From: Limnohabitans sp. T6-20 | GTDB lineage: Bacteria > Pseudomonadota > Gammaproteobacteria > Burkholderiales > Burkholderiaceae_C | DNA length: 64,000 nt | Direction: 5' to 3' | NCBI RefSeq assembly: GCF_003063505.1 | Contig: NZ_NERW01000003.1 | Coordinates: forward strand, 372,001 to 436,000 | Part shown: positions 48,373 through 57,000 of the stretch, in pieces | Numbering within the stretch: position 1 is the first letter of the stretch | How the letters are laid out: the number at the start of each line of letters is the position of its first letter | The notes under the pieces: model-generated | The model's database searches: none | What the model was told of the DNA's origin: nothing | What the model saw: the letters and a program-made list of their open reading frames with translations, nothing else | Made by a program: the position numbers and the translations under genes

Positions 48373-49806
48373 TCAAGGTTTGGGGGTCACGGAGGGTGCC
48401 GCTTCGGCTTGGCTATCCGATGGTGTTTCTGTGGGTGTCGAAGGGGGTTTTTCCATCAACCCCTCCACCATGAATTCGGCACGGGTCGGCGGCTTGAAAT
48501 TGTCTATGGGCAATGCCAGGGCTACGTCGGATGTTTTGGCTAACCGGGGGGTCACCACAAAAAGCAATTCAGACTTTTCGGTTTGGAACGCATTGCTGCG
48601 AAACAAGGCCCCCAAGACAGGCAGCTCGCCCAACAACGGCAAGGCCCGAATCGCCTCGGTGACATTGCTCTTGATCAGACCGCCAATGGCAAAACTCTCG
48701 CCATCGCGGAGTTGAACGGTGGTGGAAGCCCTTCGGGTGGTGATGGAAGGCAAGACACTGACTTGCCCATTGAGGGCTTTGACCGTGGCACCCAACTGCG
48801 ACAGTTCTGAGACTTCAGGTGTCACTTTCAGATTGATCAGCCCGTCCTCCAGAACTGTCGGTGTAAAGCTCAAGCCCACCCCAAACTCTTTTTCTTCCAG
48901 GGTGATGCTGTTGCTGGAGCCGCCTTGGGGAACCGGTATGAATATTTTTCCACCGGCCAGAAACGAGCCTTCTTGGCCACTGATGGCCGTGATGGTGGGC
49001 TCGGCCAGAATTTTGACCAGGCCTTTCTTCATTTCAGCCGTCAGTGTGATGGTGGTCATGCCATTGGCACGGGCGGTGGTCAATGCCGTTGCGCCATTGG
49101 ACAAAAATTGAGACAACAAAGACACAGACGTACTGCCGGCTGTGCGGGTGAGGTTGATGTCCACACCCAGCTCATCGAGCAGGGTTCGCGAAACTTCGGC
49201 CACCTTAACTTCCAGCATGACTTGCTGCGAGCCTTCAACCCGCAGCATGTTGATGACTTTTTTACCACCTGTATAAGCCTCTGCCAAACTCACAATGCGG
49301 TGCACTTTGGTGGCATCGGGCACGCGACCACGCAGCACCACCGTGTCTGCCATCACATCGACCATCAGGGGTTCCTTGGTGGGCACCCATTTCTCTAATC
49401 TGGACTGCAGCATCGCGGTGTCCAGCCCCACAGAAACATCGCGCAGCGTGGTTTTTCCGCTGGCAGACCAAACGATCAAATTGGTCACGCCGTTTTTTTT
49501 GCCCAGCACATACACCTCTTTGGCATTGATCAGTGTGACGTCAGCCACATCCGGGTTACCAATCGAGATACGCAGTGCTGGCTCGAAAAGCTTCAGCAGC
49601 GTGGACTTGCCATTGCTCAACTCGACGCCCGGCAACAGTTCTACCGGCCCCTGAGACGCCAGAGAATTTTCAGCAGAGACAGCGGCAACGGGTTTCGTTG
49701 TTTTTTTAGGCGCTGGTAATTCTTTTTCGGCGGCCAACAAGGGAAAGGAGAAGCTCAATGCGATGAACAGTCCATGGGCTGTCAAGGTTTGGATTGTTTT
49801 TTTCAT
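48373..49806 (-). CDS. rcpA: Tad secretin RcpA (CpaC)
   Basis: 477 residues from ATG 49806 (MKKTIQTLTAHGLFIALS, signal peptide to about AAEK); an ATG at 49821 is also possible. A pilus-type N-terminal domain with [13 protein letters not shown] fold is replaced here by PALRISIGNPDVADV, then a BON-like segment (VRVEGSQQVMLEVKVAEVS region) and the secretin core with VPQGGSSNSITLEEKEFGVGLSFTP. Forms the outer-membrane ring for the pilus. Confidence 0.93.
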   Translation of the reverse strand: MKKTIQTLTAHGLFIALSFSFPLLAAEKELPAPKKTTKPVAAVSAENSLASQGPVELLPGVELSNGKSTLLKLFEPALRISIGNPDVADVTLINAKEVYVLGKKNGVTNLIVWSASGKTTLRDVSVGLDTAMLQSRLEKWVPTKEPLMVDVMADTVVLRGRVPDATKVHRIVSLAEAYTGGKKVINMLRVEGSQQVMLEVKVAEVSRTLLDELGVDINLTRTAGSTSVSLLSQFLSNGATALTTARANGMTTITLTAEMKKGLVKILAEPTITAISGQEGSFLAGGKIFIPVPQGGSSNSITLEEKEFGVGLSFTPTVLEDGLINLKVTPEVSELSQLGATVKALNGQVSVLPSITTRRASTTVQLRDGESFAIGGLIKSNVTEAIRALPLLGELPVLGALFRSNAFQTEKSELLFVVTPRLAKTSDVALALPIDNFKPPTRAEFMVEGLMEKPPSTPTETPSDSQAEAAPSVTPKP

Positions 49807-49834
49807 GCTGATGTGATCCATGTGCAAAAGTGAT

Positions 49835-50698
49835 TTATTCGGTCGGCTCTTGGGACTTGGTCATCCCGCGAATAACTTCCAATTTCTCTGTCTGTTTGGG
49901 CGGCAGACTCTGGCTCACGCGCCTGATCGGTCGCGAACCGGCGGGGCGCTGAGCGTCGTTTTGCGCCACCACCATAGCCGCGTTCGTTGACAGTGAATTC
50001 AGTTGACTGGACCTTTGCAATAAATCTGCCTTGCGCGAACCTGGTGTGTCCACGCTGGCCACGTCCACCTGACTTCTCAGGACCAGCGACAAGGCACCAA
50101 CACTTCGGGCCAAATCGATGATTTCAGCCTCCTGTGGTGTGGCCTCGAGGGTGACAGCACTCACCACACGCGGTTTGTTTTCGGTGCTGGCCACATCTTG
50201 TGCCACCGCCAGCACCTGAATCCTTTCCAGCACGATTTTGGAAACCGGGTTGTTGTCTTTGTCGGGGATGTTGGCCATGACATCCACAAAATTTCCCGGC
50301 AAGGCGAATCCGGCCACACCGACGATCTCGTTGACTTTCACCGTGACCGCACGTTTGCCTTCTTTCAACACCGAAGACAGCCCCCCCTGCTGCCCCAGCG
50401 CCGCCAATTTGGTGTCCAGAATCGGCTCCCCCCGCAAGATGGGCATGTTGATCACGCGGTCATACGCCTGTTCGCTTGAGTGCAAGGGGGATTGGATGGG
50501 TGCAGAAGTGGGCCAACTGACGGTCTCCAGCATGGATGGCTGCAGGCGGGTGCCGATTTGAAGATCCCGGGTGGCCACCACCACCTTGATGGTGCTGCCT
50601 TCATCTCTTTGCTTCAACCAGATGGCCGCCATCGACACTGTGGCCAGCGACACAGCGGCCGCCACAGCAATGATCAAAACCGGACGTTTGTTCATCAT
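49835..50698 (-). CDS. cpaB: Tad pilus assembly protein CpaB (RcpC)
   Basis: 287 residues; N-terminal helix (8-28), SAF domain (about 38-105: VVVATRDLQIGTRLQPSML) and a second beta domain (RAVTVKVNEIVGVAGFALPGNFVDVMA) typical of CpaB. Thought to link the secretin to cell-wall or inner-membrane parts. AGGA precedes the double ATG. Confidence 0.92.
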   Translation of the reverse strand: MMNKRPVLIIAVAAAVSLATVSMAAIWLKQRDEGSTIKVVVATRDLQIGTRLQPSMLETVSWPTSAPIQSPLHSSEQAYDRVINMPILRGEPILDTKLAALGQQGGLSSVLKEGKRAVTVKVNEIVGVAGFALPGNFVDVMANIPDKDNNPVSKIVLERIQVLAVAQDVASTENKPRVVSAVTLEATPQEAEIIDLARSVGALSLVLRSQVDVASVDTPGSRKADLLQRSSQLNSLSTNAAMVVAQNDAQRPAGSRPIRRVSQSLPPKQTEKLEVIRGMTKSQEPTE

Positions 50699-50731
50699 GT
50701 ATTTCCTATTCCAAATCCTGTGACGCCAGAC

Positions 50732-51265
50732 TCACGGTGTCACGACGTAATACGCAACCGTGCCCAGCCCAACGGCCAAGGCATAAGGAACACGCTCGGA
50801 TGTCACTTGGTGGATCAAGGGTTGACCAATGGATGGCCATTGCCCCGCCCCGATGTGCTGCATCAATCCGGCACGCAAATTTTTTAAAACTGTGGCCATG
50901 TTCGATGCCCAGAGGCCCCAGCCAATGGCCAGCAAGCCCCCTGCGAGCAAGATCGCCACGCAGACATTGGCCATGTCAGGCCATCCAACGAACAGGCCGA
51001 CGGCGGCGATCAATTTGACGTCGCCGGCACCGACCATCTTGAACAGATACAAAAGCAAGAACACCAGAAAACCGGTCATGCCACCGAGCAATGCGGCCTC
51101 AATCCCGATGCCCCGAGGGGTGAGCGACAGGCACAAAGCCGTGAGCCCGCCCCAGAGCACCAAGGTGTTGGGTATTTTTCGCATGCGCCAATCGTGCCAA
51201 ATGGCCAACGACAGCAGCACGCTCAAAGCCAAAACACTGACAAGCTCTAGGGGCAGGATCAACAT
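50732..51265 (-). CDS. cpaA: Prepilin peptidase CpaA (TadV)
   Basis: 177 residues from ATG 51265. A24-family aspartic prepilin peptidase with both catalytic aspartates: AIWHDWRMRKIPN near residue 26 and KMVGAGDVKLI (GxGD) near residue 80. Six hydrophobic helices. Cleaves Flp prepilins at the Gly/Ala-Glu site. No methylase domain, as usual for TadV. Confidence 0.93.
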   Translation of the reverse strand: MLILPLELVSVLALSVLLSLAIWHDWRMRKIPNTLVLWGGLTALCLSLTPRGIGIEAALLGGMTGFLVFLLLYLFKMVGAGDVKLIAAVGLFVGWPDMANVCVAILLAGGLLAIGWGLWASNMATVLKNLRAGLMQHIGAGQWPSIGQPLIHQVTSERVPYALAVGLGTVAYYVVTP

Positions 51266-51294
51266 GGTCGGTTTCTGGGTTCTGGCAATGCGAA

Positions 51295-51471
51295 TCAAAA
51301 TACGGCTGCAGCCAGTCGTACCGAGATTCGGGTGAACAAAGCACCCAATTGCGTGCCCAGCGCTGTGGCGCCTGCCGCAATGCCCAAGGCGACCAAGGCG
51401 GCCAGCAGGCCATATTCAATGGCAGTGGCACCCGATTCGTCGTTGATGAATTTTTGAATTTGATTTTTCAT
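51295..51471 (-). CDS. flp: Flp-type pilin (copy 1)
   Basis: 58 residues from ATG 51471. Short leader then DESGATAIEYGLLAALVALG, with the Gly-Ala-Thr-Ala-Ile-Glu-Tyr Flp signature at the cleavage site and a hydrophobic helix. Major pilus subunit candidate. Twenty-nine bases before cpaA. Confidence 0.95.
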   Translation of the reverse strand: MKNQIQKFINDESGATAIEYGLLAALVALGIAAGATALGTQLGALFTRISVRLAAAVF

Positions 51472-51573
51472 GATCACGGACTCCAGATAAAGATGGATGA
51501 ACTTCAAGCTGCATGGATTTGCTCACGAACAGCCTTGCGCTGGCATCGGGAGCTGACTCGCAACAGCTTTGCA

Positions 51574-51598
51574 ACGGTGAGGTTTTTTTGATCACCGT
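51574..51598. other. Inverted repeat between the two flp genes
   Basis: ACGGTGA (51574-51580) and TCACCGT (51592-51598) around an 11-base loop containing seven T's. It may end transcription after flp copy 2 or mark processing of the abundant flp mRNA. The rest of the 225-base gap is featureless. Confidence 0.45.
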
Positions 51599-51695
51599 GA
51601 ACTGACTTTAAGAGTCGGTCATCGGTTCGTCTGTTAGCCCTCGTACACACCAACCGACATAGACGAATAGACGGCAAACAAACGCGTTCGACCGC

Positions 51696-51878
51696 TCAGG
51701 CAGCGGTGGAGAGTCGGGTCGCGATGCGGCCAAAGAACAATCCCAACTCAGTGCCCAATGCGGTTGCACCCACAGTGATCCCCAAGGCCACCAAGGCAGC
51801 GAGCAATCCATATTCAATGGCGGTGGCACCACTCTCATCAAGGGTGAAATGTTTCAATTCACGGATGACATGCTTCAT
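51696..51878 (-). CDS. flp: Flp-type pilin (copy 2)
   Basis: 60 residues from ATG 51878 with AGGAG eight bases upstream. The core DESGATAIEYGLLAALVALG is identical to copy 1, while the leader (MKHVIRELKHFTL) and tail (GRIATRLSTAA) differ. The pair looks like a tandem duplication; the two may form one pilus or one may be minor. Confidence 0.95.
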   Translation of the reverse strand: MKHVIRELKHFTLDESGATAIEYGLLAALVALGITVGATALGTELGLFFGRIATRLSTAA

Positions 51879-51973
51879 GACAAAAACTCCTGTTAAATGA
51901 AAAAAATAACCCCTGATCCCGCCTGCCGAACGCACCGTTTGAAAGGTGAAAAAACCAAACGGGGGGCTTTGCC

Positions 51974-52000
51974 CACACAAACGTTTGCAAACGCTGTGTG
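51974..52000. promoter_or_regulatory. Palindromic operator-like site between flp and tadE
   Basis: A perfect 12-base palindrome CGTTTGCAAACG (51982-51993) flanked by CACAC (51974-51978) and GTGTG (51996-52000). The core resembles LacI/GalR-type operators. It sits about 100 bases before flp copy 2 (minus) and 200 before tadE (plus). The rest of the 317-base gap shows no gene. Confidence 0.5.
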
Positions 52001-52194
52001 CTCTTCAATGTATGAACTTGAGATGTGGCGGTCGGTGTGACGGACCACCAACCTGAATGATTTATTCAAAATCAATCTTCTTGACTTGGTGCGCTGTCCA
52101 ACGGTTCCTGAACAGCTCATCTCCTATGGTTGGAATCGGGCATGCCAACCATCCGGTCGCATGCGACCCGACATTGATCCGAAGGATTTCACCA

Positions 52195-52665
52195 ATGACT
52201 CATACCATGGTTGATGTACCTGTGCATTCAGGAAACCACCCACCATCCGTCCAATGCAAGATGACCTGCCACGGCCAAAGAGGCACAGCCACTGTTGAAT
52301 TCGGTTTGCTCTTGCCTTTGCTGCTGTTGATCGTCTCGGGCATCATCGAATTCGGCATGGCGCTTTTCGACAAAGCCGTGATCACCAACGCCAGCCGTGA
52401 AGGGGCGCGTGCTGGCATTGTGCTGCGCGTGCCCGCAGTCAGCGCCACCGAGATCACCACGCGCGTGACCACCTACACGGGCAACGCCTTGCTGGGTCTG
52501 GGCGCAGCCAGTCCTGTCACCGTAGACTTCCCCGTTCAAACCAACCCCGGGCATCTGGCGGTGCGCGTGAGCTACACCTTCAGGGGTTTGGCTTTGGGCA
52601 ATCTTTTGAGCGCCATGGGTTCGCCTCTGGTTTTGACATCCACCACAGTCATGGTGAGGGAATGA
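52195..52665 (+). CDS. tadE: TadE-like minor pilin
   Basis: 156 residues from ATG 52195, AAGGA nine bases upstream. GQRGTATVEFGLLLPLLLLIVSGIIEFG is the TadE-like signature: a prepilin-type site followed by a single helix. Encoded on the plus strand, divergent from the rest of the tad genes. Overlaps tadG by four bases. Confidence 0.9.
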   Translation: MTHTMVDVPVHSGNHPPSVQCKMTCHGQRGTATVEFGLLLPLLLLIVSGIIEFGMALFDKAVITNASREGARAGIVLRVPAVSATEITTRVTTYTGNALLGLGAASPVTVDFPVQTNPGHLAVRVSYTFRGLALGNLLSAMGSPLVLTSTTVMVRE

Positions 52666-53708
52666 TGAAAACACACACGAACTCTGAACACGGCGCAGTC
52701 ACCTTGCTGGTGGCCTTGATGATTCCCGTCTTATTGGGCATTGCGGCCTTGGTGATCGACGTGGCCTATGTGCAGGTCGTTCGCAATGAACTTCAAAACG
52801 ATGCCGATGCCGCCGCACTGGCCGGGGCTAAGCAGCTGCGCAGCAGCGCCTCAGCCACGCCGCAATGGTCTGTCGCTGAAAGGGTGGCATTCGATGCCAT
52901 TGCCCTCAATGCGGCCGATAGCAAAAAACTTTCCACGGGTACGGTGCAATCGGGCTACTGGAACCCCACACAAGTCAATGCCCTCTTGCAGATGCTGCCG
53001 ATGACGCCAACCGCCAACGATGTCCCAGCGGTGCAGGTCACATTGATTAAAGGCAATGGGCAAAACGATGGTGAAGTGCCCACTTTTTTTGCGCGTCTTT
53101 GGAATATTGTGTCCACCCCCGTGACCGTCACGGCAGTTGCTGGCATGACCAGCCCTGGCACCATCGAGCCGGGCGGCTTGTTTCCTTTGGTGGCGAGCCA
53201 ATGCATTTACGACACCTACTGGAACAACAAGGCCACACCGCCAGGGCCCACACTGGATTCAAAGGGCAAGCCTTTTGAACTGGTGCTGGAGGCTTACGAT
53301 GACAAGCCGAAAGATCCTTGCCAAACTTTTCAGTGGTCCTCTCTGTTGACCGGTAATAACGACGTCACGACCTTCAGAAAATTGGTTAAAGAGCGAAATC
53401 CTGTTGCATTGAGCATCGGTCAAAAAATCTGGATAGAGCCCGGCTCCAAAACCACCTTGTACGACACGGTAGACAACTGCAGCGCCGCCAACGACAAGAC
53501 CTGCGAGTACGTGACTTTGCCCATGGTGAGCAACATTGCGGGCCATTCAGAACAGCCCATCACAAGTTTTGCCTGCGCGCGCATTGTTGACGCGTCCAAA
53601 AAGGACAAAACCATCACCATTCAGCTGAGCACGCAGTGCCCGCAGCCACCTTCTGGCGGTATCGGTCCCAACTTTGGCGCGATCTCTCCGCCCAGTTTGT
53701 TCCGATAA
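52662..53708 (+). CDS. tadG: TadG-like protein with short C-terminal region
   Basis: 348 residues. EHGAVTLLVALMIPVLLGIAALVIDVAYVQ is the Flp-like helix of TadG, followed by RNELQNDADAAALAGAKQL. The remaining 250 residues have no VWA metal-ion site that I can see, so this is the short TadG form. Four cysteines or more (YIDTYW region, DNCSAANDKTCEY, QCPQPP) could form disulfides. Likely anchors pilus at the envelope. Confidence 0.85.
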   Translation: MMKTHTNSEHGAVTLLVALMIPVLLGIAALVIDVAYVQVVRNELQNDADAAALAGAKQLRSSASATPQWSVAERVAFDAIALNAADSKKLSTGTVQSGYWNPTQVNALLQMLPMTPTANDVPAVQVTLIKGNGQNDGEVPTFFARLWNIVSTPVTVTAVAGMTSPGTIEPGGLFPLVASQCIYDTYWNNKATPPGPTLDSKGKPFELVLEAYDDKPKDPCQTFQWSSLLTGNNDVTTFRKLVKERNPVALSIGQKIWIEPGSKTTLYDTVDNCSAANDKTCEYVTLPMVSNIAGHSEQPITSFACARIVDASKKDKTITIQLSTQCPQPPSGGIGPNFGAISPPSLFR

Positions 53709-53741
53709 GCAAGCCGTCTGCCTGTGTGAGCCGGGCAGCCG

Positions 53742-54623
53742 TCAACTGCGTTGACGTGTCCACGCGGGCAGTGGGGCCGATTTGTGCAGCACATCCTGGT
53801 GCAGCCAGGTCGCGCTCTTGCGGGCGCGCTCGGCCACGGTCTCAAGAGGCAGCTGCTGGTAGTCGTCATTGAACACCTCAAAGCTGTAATCGCCCTGGTA
53901 ACCGATGCGGTCCAGGCGCAGCACCAGATCGGCCAGTTGCTCGCTGTGCACGCCCTCGCCCGGGAACACGCGGAAAGTGCGGGCGGTGGTCATGCGCTCT
54001 TCAAAGGTGGGGGTTTCCTGCCACATGAAGTCAGACAGTTGCACCAGAAAGATTTTGGAAGGGTCCAGCTCTTCGATGGCGTCCAACGAGGTCTTGGCCG
54101 CGAAGATGTGGAAGGAGTCGATGCCGATACCGAGGTTAGGACAATCGGCGCGACACACCACATCCCAGCTGGTGGTGATTTCGTTGACGGTGCGGCCCCA
54201 GGACAGCGCTTCATAAGCCACCTTGATGCCCAGCGGCACCGCCAGCATGGCGAGTTTTTTCAGGTCGGCCGCAATTTGGTCCAGGTCTTGGGTGGCGTGG
54301 CGCGAGGTGGACGAGCAGGCCAGCAAGACCTTGCTGCCGGTGGCCGCACACATCTCGAGCATCGATTTGGCGATGTCGAGCTTGTAGCTGTGCAGGTGGC
54401 CCGACAAGCCCTCAAAATCGCGCAGCACCTGAAAGCCGGTGGGCCGCATGCCGCTTTGGCGCACAGCCTCCACCGCAGCGGTCACGCCGCCCGGGTGCGT
54501 GACCAGATCACGCGCCATCAGCATCACCTGAGAAAAGCCAGCACCCTTCATGGCGGCCAGCTTGGCCTCCAGCGTGCCCGCCATGGTGATGGTGTCCATG
54601 CCATAGCCGTCGAGCAAGTTCAT
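53742..54623 (-). CDS. quiC: 3-dehydroshikimate dehydratase, TIM-barrel (QuiC N-domain-like)
   Basis: 293 residues from ATG 54623, with GGGAG seven bases before. AP endonuclease 2/sugar isomerase-like TIM barrel; KVAYEALSWGRTVN, NLGIGIDSFHIFA and FRVFPGEGVH match the catalytic domain of QuiC-type dehydratases that aromatise 3-dehydroshikimate to protocatechuate. In fused QuiC the HPPD-like part follows this domain; here that part is the separate gene upstream (54718-55593). Last gene of the operon. Another isomerase of the family is possible. Confidence 0.75.
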   Translation of the reverse strand: MNLLDGYGMDTITMAGTLEAKLAAMKGAGFSQVMLMARDLVTHPGGVTAAVEAVRQSGMRPTGFQVLRDFEGLSGHLHSYKLDIAKSMLEMCAATGSKVLLACSSTSRHATQDLDQIAADLKKLAMLAVPLGIKVAYEALSWGRTVNEITTSWDVVCRADCPNLGIGIDSFHIFAAKTSLDAIEELDPSKIFLVQLSDFMWQETPTFEERMTTARTFRVFPGEGVHSEQLADLVLRLDRIGYQGDYSFEVFNDDYQQLPLETVAERARKSATWLHQDVLHKSAPLPAWTRQRS

Positions 54624-54641
54624 CGCAGATCTCCCGCAGGG

Positions 54642-54682
54642 CCGCCCCAAGGGAGGGCGAAGCCCCCTTGGGGGGCAGTGAA
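54642..54682. repeat. GC-rich hairpin repeat between the two dehydratase genes
   Basis: CCCCAAGG...GGGC, loop GAA, GCCC...CCTTGGGG with one bulged base. Sequences of this type (CCCCAAGGG/CCTTGGGG blocks near GGCGGCCC) are frequent in Comamonadaceae intergenic regions as I recall. It may act on mRNA stability or attenuation here. Confidence 0.6.
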
Positions 54683-54717
54683 TACACGAAGTGATGAACG
54701 TGGGGGCTTCATATTTT

Positions 54718-55593
54718 TCACTTGTGAACGAGTTCAAAAGCCACCGAACCCAGCGCAGCGCGGGTCAGGGCGCCACGGTCTTCGGGGTGCAGCCGGGTCG
54801 ATTCGACAAACTCAACGCCTCGGGCCTTGAGGGCAGCCACCGCTTGTCCCACATCGGGCACGCCAAAGCCCATGCGTTGCAAGCATTCTGGGCTGTCGTC
54901 GGCATCCATCCAGGGCTCGGGCTCCACCAGTTGCCACAAGAAGCTGCCACAAGGGCTCTTCATCAGCTTGCCCTTGGGCAAGATGCCAAAGCGTTCCTCA
55001 TCGGGGATGGATGTGAAATCGAACATGTGTTCGTAATAGGTTTGCCAGTCGGCACTGCGAGCAGCACCGATGTACTGCACCACGCCGAAATAGCTCATGC
55101 CCGCCAGCGCAGGGGGGTTGGGGTCGACAGTCGGGATGGGCTTGAAATCGATGTCGTAGATCGAAAATTCTTGCCAGCGGTCGACAAAGTAAAAACGGCT
55201 GCCGCCCGGACCATGGATGGCGGGGATGTGCAGCTCCATCGCCTGCGCATGGCTGCCCACGCTCCAGGCCCCCAGCTCCATGCAACGGTTGTGCGCCTTG
55301 AGCGCATCCTGCACGCGAAACGCCACGGCCGAGATCACCGGCTGGCCATCCACCGTGCCGCTGACACGGGCGTCGTCGGGGTTGGCATTGACCACCAGGT
55401 TCATCGTGCCCTGGCGATACAGCGTCACTTCACGCGAACGGTGGCGGGCCACCGGACGAAAGCCCATGTTTTCGAGCACCTGGCCCAAAGCCTGAGGGCG
55501 GCTGGTGGCGTATTCGATGAATTCAATGCCCGCAATGCCCAAACGGTTGGGCATTTCAGGGACGGCTTCGCGGTGCACTTTGTTCAGGGTCAT
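54718..55593 (-). CDS. HPPD/VOC-fold protein resembling the QuiC C-terminal domain
   Basis: 291 residues from ATG 55593 (TGGAG seven bases upstream); a frame from 55614 is longer. LGIAGIEFIEYATSRPQALGQVLENMGF starts the first vicinal-oxygen-chelate half and GRSRFYFVDRW / FFGVVQYIG the second, as in 4-hydroxyphenylpyruvate dioxygenase (HPPD). ARHRSREVTLYRQGTMNLVV resembles the C-terminal half of bifunctional QuiC. In this operon it probably partners the TIM-barrel dehydratase; HPPD activity itself is unlikely on context. Confidence 0.7.
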   Translation of the reverse strand: MTLNKVHREAVPEMPNRLGIAGIEFIEYATSRPQALGQVLENMGFRPVARHRSREVTLYRQGTMNLVVNANPDDARVSGTVDGQPVISAVAFRVQDALKAHNRCMELGAWSVGSHAQAMELHIPAIHGPGGSRFYFVDRWQEFSIYDIDFKPIPTVDPNPPALAGMSYFGVVQYIGAARSADWQTYYEHMFDFTSIPDEERFGILPKGKLMKSPCGSFLWQLVEPEPWMDADDSPECLQRMGFGVPDVGQAVAALKARGVEFVESTRLHPEDRGALTRAALGSVAFELVHK

Positions 55594-55636
55594 CTCAGGG
55601 CTCCAGTCAGGCATTCAATCGCCAAGTGACAAAGGT

Positions 55637-56470
55637 TCAGTAGCTCAGTTTGGCCACACGGCGCAGCACATCGGCGGTGGTTGTCGGCAGGCCGAAATAT
55701 TCCAGATAAGCGGGAATTTGCTCGTAGAGCATGTCCGTGCCCACCTGCGTGCGGCAGCCGCGTGCTTGAGCGGCAGCCAAAAATGCCGTAGTTTCGGCCT
55801 TCATCACCACTTCGCCCACAAAGGTGCCGGGCGACAGGCGAGACACGTCCATGGGCAACGGATCGCCTTCGTTCATGCCCATGGGGGTGGCGTTGACCAC
55901 CAGATCATGCGCTGCGGGGTCGTTGGAGCCTGTGCGCACATCGATCTGCGGGTAGTTGTCTTTCAGGCGTTTGGCCAAGGCTTCGCAGCCCACCGTGTTC
56001 ACATCGAACAGGCTGATGGCCGCAATGCCTGCGCCTGCCAGTGACGCTGCAATGGCACAGCCCACGCCCCCTGTGCCCACCACCAGCACGCGTTTGCCCG
56101 TGAGATCGAACCCCTTGCGCTGCACGCCACGCACAAAACCGGCACCGTCAAACATGTCGCCCACCAAGCGACCATCGGCCAAGCGTTTGACGGCGTTGCA
56201 GGCCCCAGCCACGCGCACGGTGGCTGTGACTTCATCGAGCAAGCCCACAGTGGTGACCTTGTGCGGCATGGTGATCAGGGCGCCCCGGATGTTCTCCAGC
56301 GTGAACACCGACTTCAAAAAAGTGGGGTAATTTTCGCTTTTGCAACCCATGGGTACCACCACCGCATTGATGCCCGCTTCTTCGAAGTACGGGTTGTAGA
56401 TCATCGGCGACTTGAAGGTGTGCGTGGGGTAGCCGATGTGGGCGATGATTTCGGTGTTGCCGTTGATCAT
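55637..56470 (-). CDS. Shikimate/quinate dehydrogenase homologue
   Basis: 277 residues. AroE fold: N-terminal substrate site IGYPTHTFKSPMIYN (usual S-K-S-P replaced by F-K-S-P), ALITMPHK with catalytic Lys, then NAD(P) site VGTGGVGCAIAASLAGAG and DLVVNATPMGM. The last substrate motif is TDMLYEQIPAYL. In the operon it should oxidise quinate or shikimate for catabolism, not serve biosynthesis. The F in FKSP sets it apart from biosynthetic AroE. Confidence 0.85.
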   Translation of the reverse strand: MINGNTEIIAHIGYPTHTFKSPMIYNPYFEEAGINAVVVPMGCKSENYPTFLKSVFTLENIRGALITMPHKVTTVGLLDEVTATVRVAGACNAVKRLADGRLVGDMFDGAGFVRGVQRKGFDLTGKRVLVVGTGGVGCAIAASLAGAGIAAISLFDVNTVGCEALAKRLKDNYPQIDVRTGSNDPAAHDLVVNATPMGMNEGDPLPMDVSRLSPGTFVGEVVMKAETTAFLAAAQARGCRTQVGTDMLYEQIPAYLEYFGLPTTTADVLRRVAKLSY

Positions 56471-56494
56471 GGGTGGAGATTCAAAAAACTCAGG

Positions 56495-56935
56495 TCAAAC
56501 CGCTTGAGCGGCCGACACGCCAGCACGCAGCGCCAGCAAATAGCTGTCAGCGCCGAAGCCACAAATCTGACCTTTGACGATCTCGGCAAACACCGAGTGA
56601 TGACGGAATGCTTCACGCGCGTGGATATTGGACATGTGCAACTCCACGATGGGACAAGTGAGCACCGCCAATGCATCGCGAATGGCGTAGCTGTAATGGG
56701 TCCAGGCACCAGCATTGATCAGCACGGCATCGACTTTGTCGAAATAAGCTTGGTGGATGCGCTCGCACATGTCACCTTCGTGGTTGGTCTGATAGCACTC
56801 GACTTCAGCACCCAACTCTTTGCCCAGCTTGTGCAGGCTAGCATTGATCTCATCAAGGGTGATGGTGCCGTATTGCTTGGGGTCGCGTTTGCCAAACATG
56901 TTGTGGTTCACGCCGTGCAGCATCAAGACTTTCAT
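56495..56935 (-). CDS. aroQ: Type II 3-dehydroquinate dehydratase
   Basis: 146 residues from ATG 56935 with AAAGGA upstream. MLHGVNHNMFGKRDPKQYG carries the active-site loop (usual NLNMLG/R..YG), INAGAWTHYSYAIRDAL the His/Tyr region and ELHMSNIHAREAFRHHS the second catalytic His. It interconverts 3-dehydroquinate and 3-dehydroshikimate; here the catabolic direction is expected. Confidence 0.93.
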   Translation of the reverse strand: MKVLMLHGVNHNMFGKRDPKQYGTITLDEINASLHKLGKELGAEVECYQTNHEGDMCERIHQAYFDKVDAVLINAGAWTHYSYAIRDALAVLTCPIVELHMSNIHAREAFRHHSVFAEIVKGQICGFGADSYLLALRAGVSAAQAV

Positions 56936-56960
56936 GACAAATCCTTTCGTTAAACAAACA

Positions 56961-56988
56961 AGGCTCCGCCGCACACACGGCGAAGCCT
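56961..56988 (-). terminator. Hairpin with T-rich tail between dctP and aroQ
   Basis: On the minus strand AGGCT-T-CGCCG and CGGCG-G-AGCCT (one mismatch) flank loop TGTGTG, then TTGTTTGTTTAA. It has the form of an intrinsic terminator directly after dctP and would lower aroQ, aroE and dehydratase expression relative to dctP. Confidence 0.75.
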
Positions 56989-57000
56989 CAGACCGGGAAA

